From positions 1 through 46,892 of the forward strand of contig CAMCMP010000023.1 in the NCBI GenBank assembly GCA_945876095.1: a stretch of DNA of 46,892 nt, in the 5' to 3' direction. Made by a program: the position numbers and the translations under genes. Of the stretch, positions 43,433 through 46,892 are shown piece after piece; the stretch's first letter is position 1, and every line of letters begins with the position of its first letter. The stretch comes from Chitinophaga pinensis (lineage in GTDB: Bacteria; Bacteroidota; Bacteroidia; Chitinophagales; Chitinophagaceae). The notes beneath the pieces were generated by a model. That model saw only the letters and a program-made list of their open reading frames with translations, searched no databases and was not told where the DNA came from.

Positions 43433-44740
43433 TTATTTTTTGGGTAAATAGTAAACAACTACTCGCTGATTTTTATTTAAATATTTTTTAGCTACATCCT
43501 GGATATCCTGTCTAGTTATTTTTCTTATTTCTTCCAGTTCAGTGTTTATATTGTTAGTGTTTTTGTAGTAAGTGTAACCATTTGCAAGGTTTTCTGCCAC
43601 CCCCAACATCTTACTATTTTTTCCTATAAAATCATTTTCAAATTGGTTTTGCAATTTTGTAAATTCAGCTTCGCTGATAAGAGTAGTTTGCAATTTCACT
43701 ACTTCATCATCCATGTCTTTTAATAGCGTATCCAGCGGAGTATTATTATTGGGCAATGCGAAAGTAATGTAGGCTCCATAATCTTCTAAAGAGTAGTTGA
43801 AGGAGGCTACTTGTAATGAATTTTTTTTCTCATCTACCATTTTTTTATACATACGGCTGCTATTTCCTTGGCTAAGAACTGCCGAAGCCATTTCTAAAAC
43901 CTTCGATTCTTTTTCGGTCTCACCCGGTACTCTGTAGGAGGCTAAAATTGCCGGTATTTGTATATTGCTGTCGTAAGCGGTGTCAATGATTTCCTTTGTA
44001 ATAGGTGTTTCTTTGGCAGCTGTTCTAGTAATAGCCTGACCTGATGGAACTTCAACGAAATATTGTTCTACTAATTTTTTTGTTTTTTCTATCTCAATAT
44101 CTCCAGCAATCACTAAGACGGCATTATTGGGGATATAATATTTTTTGTTGAATGCTTTAAATTCATCCAGGGTAGCAGCATCTAAATCAGCCATACTCCC
44201 AATAGGCACCCAATTGTAGGGATGCTTAGTAAATAAGCGTTTCATTATCTCACTTAGAAAATTGCCATAAGGTTGGTTATCTACTCTTAATCTTTTTTCT
44301 TCTTTTACCACTTCATTTTGAGTTTTCACACCCACTTCATTAATTACTGGGTGAAGCATTCTTTCGCTTTCAAGCCAAATACCAGTAGCCAATTGGTTAG
44401 AAGGAAAAACCTCATAATAAAAAGTACGGTCTTGGGTGGTATTAGCATTATTTTGCCCGCCATTACTGCTAACAATTTTCATGAATTCACCTCTTTTGAT
44501 ATTATCACTCCCTTCAAAAAGAAGGTGTTCAAAAAAGTGTGCAAAGCCAGTGCGATTGGTCTGCTCATCCTTGCTACCTACATGGTACATTACAGATACT
44601 GCAACTACCGGGGCTGTTTTATCTTGGTGCAGTATTACATGCAATCCATTTTTTAAATTATACTCTGTAAAGGCTACCTTTTGAGCCGATACCGAAAGGG
44701 TCATTACCCATCCAAAAAAGAAAATTAATTTTGATTTCAT
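43433..44740 (-). CDS. Secreted M16 family zinc peptidase (catalytic-type subunit)
   Basis: 435 residues, signal peptide 1-20 (LSVSAQ). The inverse zinc motif HxxEH appears as HFFEH (residues 68-72), followed by LLFEGSDN. The downstream third ligand Glu is in NEVVKEEKRLRVDNQPYGN. The C-terminal half carries the usual M16C fold. Such enzymes degrade short peptides or process proteins in the periplasm. The gene is the first of a two-gene operon with the HxxEH-lacking partner 54 bases downstream. A 48-bp hairpin terminates the pair. It is divergent from the LtaS-like gene, with 149 bases between the two starts. Confidence 0.9.
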   Translation of the reverse strand: MKSKLIFFFGWVMTLSVSAQKVAFTEYNLKNGLHVILHQDKTAPVVAVSVMYHVGSKDEQTNRTGFAHFFEHLLFEGSDNIKRGEFMKIVSSNGGQNNANTTQDRTFYYEVFPSNQLATGIWLESERMLHPVINEVGVKTQNEVVKEEKRLRVDNQPYGNFLSEIMKRLFTKHPYNWVPIGSMADLDAATLDEFKAFNKKYYIPNNAVLVIAGDIEIEKTKKLVEQYFVEVPSGQAITRTAAKETPITKEIIDTAYDSNIQIPAILASYRVPGETEKESKVLEMASAVLSQGNSSRMYKKMVDEKKNSLQVASFNYSLEDYGAYITFALPNNNTPLDTLLKDMDDEVVKLQTTLISEAEFTKLQNQFENDFIGKNSKMLGVAENLANGYTYYKNTNNINTELEEIRKITRQDIQDVAKKYLNKNQRVVVYYLPKK

Positions 44741-44878
44741 ACTTGATTTATTTGAATGCTAAATGTAAGATTTTATTAATATAATTGCAATTCTTTAACA
44801 AAAAATTGATGAATGGTAAGGCGTGGCTTGATTTTATCGAATCCAAGCTATTATTAGATAGGATTGATGGCTATTGAT

Positions 44879-44886
44879 TATTTTTG
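44879..44886 (+). promoter_or_regulatory. TATTTTTG box next to the LtaS-like start
   Basis: An exact TAnnTTTG match ends three bases before the chosen ATG at 44890. If it is a real -7 box, the transcript would start at or inside the start codon region, so either the mRNA is leaderless with a later start or the match is accidental. A TTG start at 44884 would also lie inside this box. Confidence 0.2.
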
Positions 44887-44889
44887 TAT

Positions 44890-46824
44890 ATGCGCAATAG
44901 GAAATCTATTTTTCAACACCGCTTTGGACCAGTTGCTGTAATCGCAATGATGGTGGTTGGAATCAGTTTTTTTACTAGGGTAGTATTGATGATAAAAAGT
45001 TGGTCTAGTTTAGAATTGACGCTCTTTCGTTTTTGCGCTATTTATTTAATTGGCTTGCTTTATGACCTTGCGGTAAGTAGTTTTTTTGCTATACCCGTAG
45101 CTATCTATTGTTGGCTAATAAAGGATTCTTGGTATCAAAAAAAATGGCAGCGCTTACCTCTGTTTCTTTTGTTTTCCATTATCTGTTTTATTTTAGTCAC
45201 CGCAGCTGGTAGCGAAATTATTTTTTGGAATGAGTTTACGGTGCGTTTCAATTTCATAGCAGTCGACTATTTAATTTATACCAATGAAGTGTTAGAAAAT
45301 ATCTGGGAATCTTATAACATGCCCTTGATTATTTCTTTGGTGGTTATAGTGGTATCGATAATTCTTTTTTTACTTAAAGGAAAAATTGTTGCATCTCAGC
45401 AGATAAGTATGCGATTTGTTCATCGCACGATAGTGATGTTAATTTTTTCTTTGCTACCCTTAAGTGGTTATTTTTTAATTAATAACCACTTAAAAGTAAT
45501 TAGTAACAATAACTATGTAAATGAATTGGGTGGAAATGGTATCTATGAATTTGGAGCTGCTTTTTGGAATAATGAAATTGATTACCATCAGTTTTATATC
45601 GAAAGAAATGATACGGCTAACTTCACCTTACTTCGATCGATGCTGCAGGCGCCTAATGCCACTTTTACAGTTGACCCGCTTAGTATTGAGCGAGTAATCA
45701 AACCCGACAGTCCGCGTCATAATTGGAATGTTGTTTTGATTAGTGTAGAAAGTTTAAGTGGAGACTATATGCAGTATTTTGGTAATAAAGAAAATATTAC
45801 ACCCTATCTAGACTCTTTGGTTCCTAACAGTTTGTTTTTTAGTAATTTTTATGCATCTGGGACTAGGACGGTTAGAGGTTTAGAAGCGCTTTCGCTTGCA
45901 ATTCCTCCCACACCTGGTCAATCGATTGTTCGTCGTCCCAAAAATGAAGACTTATTCTCATTGGGATCTGTATTTAAAAAAAGCGGTTATGACGTTCGAT
46001 ATATTTATGGGGGGAATAGTTTTTTTGATAACATGGGTTATTTTTTTGGGCATAATGGATATCAAGTGTTGGACAAGGGTGATATTCCTAAACAATTAGT
46101 TCACCACACTACCGCCTGGGGAATTGATGATGAAGCAACTTTTCAGTATACACTCGATCAGTGTGATAAAAGTTATCGGGAAGGAAGGCTTTTTTTTAAT
46201 CATATGATGACTGTCAGTAATCATCGTCCTTATACTTTTCCTGATGGCAGGATTGATATTCCTTCCTCAGCTCAAAGCTCTGCTGGCGGTGTTAAGTACA
46301 CCGACTATGCTATTCATAGTTTTTTAAAGGAAGCCGCAAAAAAACCTTGGTTTGATCAAACTGTTTTTGTGATTGTATCTGATCATTGTTCTCGCAGTGC
46401 AGGTAAAACTGATTTGCCGGTCAATCGATATCATATACCCTGCATCATTTATGCCCCTAAGATAATTAAGCCTACTATTGAAAAAAGACTCATCAGTCAA
46501 ATTGATTTAGCACCTACTTTATTGGGTTTACTTAATATTCCTTATACCAGCCAGTTTTTTGGATTTGATATTTACAAGACACCCATTAACCGAGACCGAG
46601 TGTTTATAAGCACCTATCAAAATTTGGGTTATATAAGAGATGGGCAGCTGGTAATACTTTCGCCGCAGAAAAAAGTTGCAACTTATCAGCCTAATTTTGA
46701 GACAGGCGTTGCAGCAGAAATTCCTGCTTCAGATAGTCTAATTAATGAAGCGATTGCTTGGTATCAGGGAGCTAGTTACTCTTTTAGAAATCGAAGAATC
46801 AGAAAAAACAATGAGGGGTGGTGA
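44890..46824 (+). CDS. LtaS-like membrane phosphoglycerol/sulfatase-family transferase
   Basis: 644 residues from ATG at 44890 (an in-frame TTG lies two codons earlier). Four to five transmembrane helices in about the first 200 residues, then a large extracytoplasmic alkaline phosphatase/sulfatase-fold domain. Catalytic landmarks are SVESLSGDYM (about residues 284-293, metal-binding Glu), FYASGTRTVRGLEAL (about 319-333, with the Thr nucleophile in the GTR segment) and VIVSDHCSRSAGK (about 493-505, Asp/His metal ligands). In Gram-negative relatives this family (MdoB/LtaS-like) transfers phosphoglycerol or phosphoethanolamine groups to surface glycans or lipids; the donor and acceptor here are unknown. 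The stop codon lies inside the first unit of a C-rich tandem repeat that runs to the window end. Confidence 0.85.
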   Translation: MRNRKSIFQHRFGPVAVIAMMVVGISFFTRVVLMIKSWSSLELTLFRFCAIYLIGLLYDLAVSSFFAIPVAIYCWLIKDSWYQKKWQRLPLFLLFSIICFILVTAAGSEIIFWNEFTVRFNFIAVDYLIYTNEVLENIWESYNMPLIISLVVIVVSIILFLLKGKIVASQQISMRFVHRTIVMLIFSLLPLSGYFLINNHLKVISNNNYVNELGGNGIYEFGAAFWNNEIDYHQFYIERNDTANFTLLRSMLQAPNATFTVDPLSIERVIKPDSPRHNWNVVLISVESLSGDYMQYFGNKENITPYLDSLVPNSLFFSNFYASGTRTVRGLEALSLAIPPTPGQSIVRRPKNEDLFSLGSVFKKSGYDVRYIYGGNSFFDNMGYFFGHNGYQVLDKGDIPKQLVHHTTAWGIDDEATFQYTLDQCDKSYREGRLFFNHMMTVSNHRPYTFPDGRIDIPSSAQSSAGGVKYTDYAIHSFLKEAAKKPWFDQTVFVIVSDHCSRSAGKTDLPVNRYHIPCIIYAPKIIKPTIEKRLISQIDLAPTLLGLLNIPYTSQFFGFDIYKTPINRDRVFISTYQNLGYIRDGQLVILSPQKKVATYQPNFETGVAAEIPASDSLINEAIAWYQGASYSFRNRRIRKNNEGW

Positions 46825-46892
46825 GTCACCCCTCCCGGTGAGTCACCCCCTCCCGGTGAGTCACCCCCCCCGGTGAGTCACCCCCCCCCGGT
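46820..46892 (+). repeat. C-rich tandem repeat array, units of 17-18 bp, truncated by window end
   Basis: Four units begin GGTGAGTCA and end in a C-tract: C4TC3, C5TC3, C8 and C9. They start at 46820, 46837, 46855 and 46872; a fifth starts at 46890. GGTGA-G-TCACC inside each unit is self-complementary. The stop codon TGA (46822-46824) of the upstream gene falls in the first unit, and GAGGGGTG (46813-46820) pairs with CACCCCTC (46827-46834). The minus strand carries long G-tracts with 9-base spacers. The GC-rich array is unlike the rest of the window. Confidence 0.85.

Noticed and set aside
46820..46892. A CRISPR array
   Set aside because: Units are 17-18 bases, directly adjacent with no unique spacers, and C-tract variants of one sequence.

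Overview
The window is AT-rich DNA from a member of the Bacteroidota, most likely a Chitinophagaceae-type organism. The support is: a type IX secretion (T9SS) C-terminal sorting domain, TAnnTTTG-type -7 promoter boxes, no usable Shine-Dalgarno sequences, LytS/LytTR and RprY-type regulators, a bacterial GGGP synthase, paired M16 peptidases, a Uup-type ABC-F protein, and lipoprotein or secreted proteins with typical Bacteroidota signal peptides. Genus is not determined. All assignments come from reading motifs; no database search was run.

Layout. (1) Positions 1-5100, minus strand: a tight run of four secreted-protein genes. They are a small T9SS-sorted protein, two large low-complexity proteins built from phage-tail-fibre-like and 17-residue repeats, and the start of a fourth gene that leaves the window. 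(2) Positions 5352-6547, minus: a membrane-anchored AraC-type regulator whose 5' end appears frameshifted in an A8/T8 run. (3) Positions 6856-17830, plus: a carbohydrate-use locus with a PfkB sugar kinase, three secreted S1 sulfatases, a secreted beta-propeller-like protein of unknown function, a GH95-like glycosidase with altered catalytic residues, and galactokinase. A degraded histidine kinase 3' end lies between the kinase and the sulfatases. No SusC/SusD pair is present.

(4) Positions 17923-24673, minus: Uup, a three-domain GDPD/YncE/phosphoesterase fusion, and a ChaN-like protein, with a tRNA-Val(GAC) and its terminator on the plus strand between the last two. (5) Positions 24929-30795, plus: a cytoplasmic GH63-like glucosidase, a second YncE-phosphoesterase, and a flavin reductase-like protein. 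(6) Positions 30792-34844, minus: a Wzx/MATE-type flippase, a di-haem MauG/MbnH-like peroxidase with its MbnP-like lipoprotein partner, and ArfB. (7) Positions 34958-46824: GGGP synthase (+), a LytS-LytTR-M28 peptidase operon (-), RuvB (+), an RprY-like response regulator (-), an M16 peptidase pair (-), and an LtaS-like phosphoglycerol transferase (+). The last stop codon runs into a C-rich tandem repeat that continues to the window end.

How the genes may work together. The sulfatases and glycosidase would desulfate and cut a sulfated, probably galactose- or fucose-type glycan outside the cytoplasm, and GalK and the PfkB kinase would phosphorylate released sugars; the substrate is inference. 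The two YncE-phosphoesterases, one with an added GDPD-like domain, suggest phosphate scavenging from phosphodiesters. The most interesting items are the MbnP/MbnH-like pair (Trp oxidation and copper handling), the GH95 variant, the tail-fibre-like surface operon, the GDPD fusion, the AraC frameshift and the terminal repeat.
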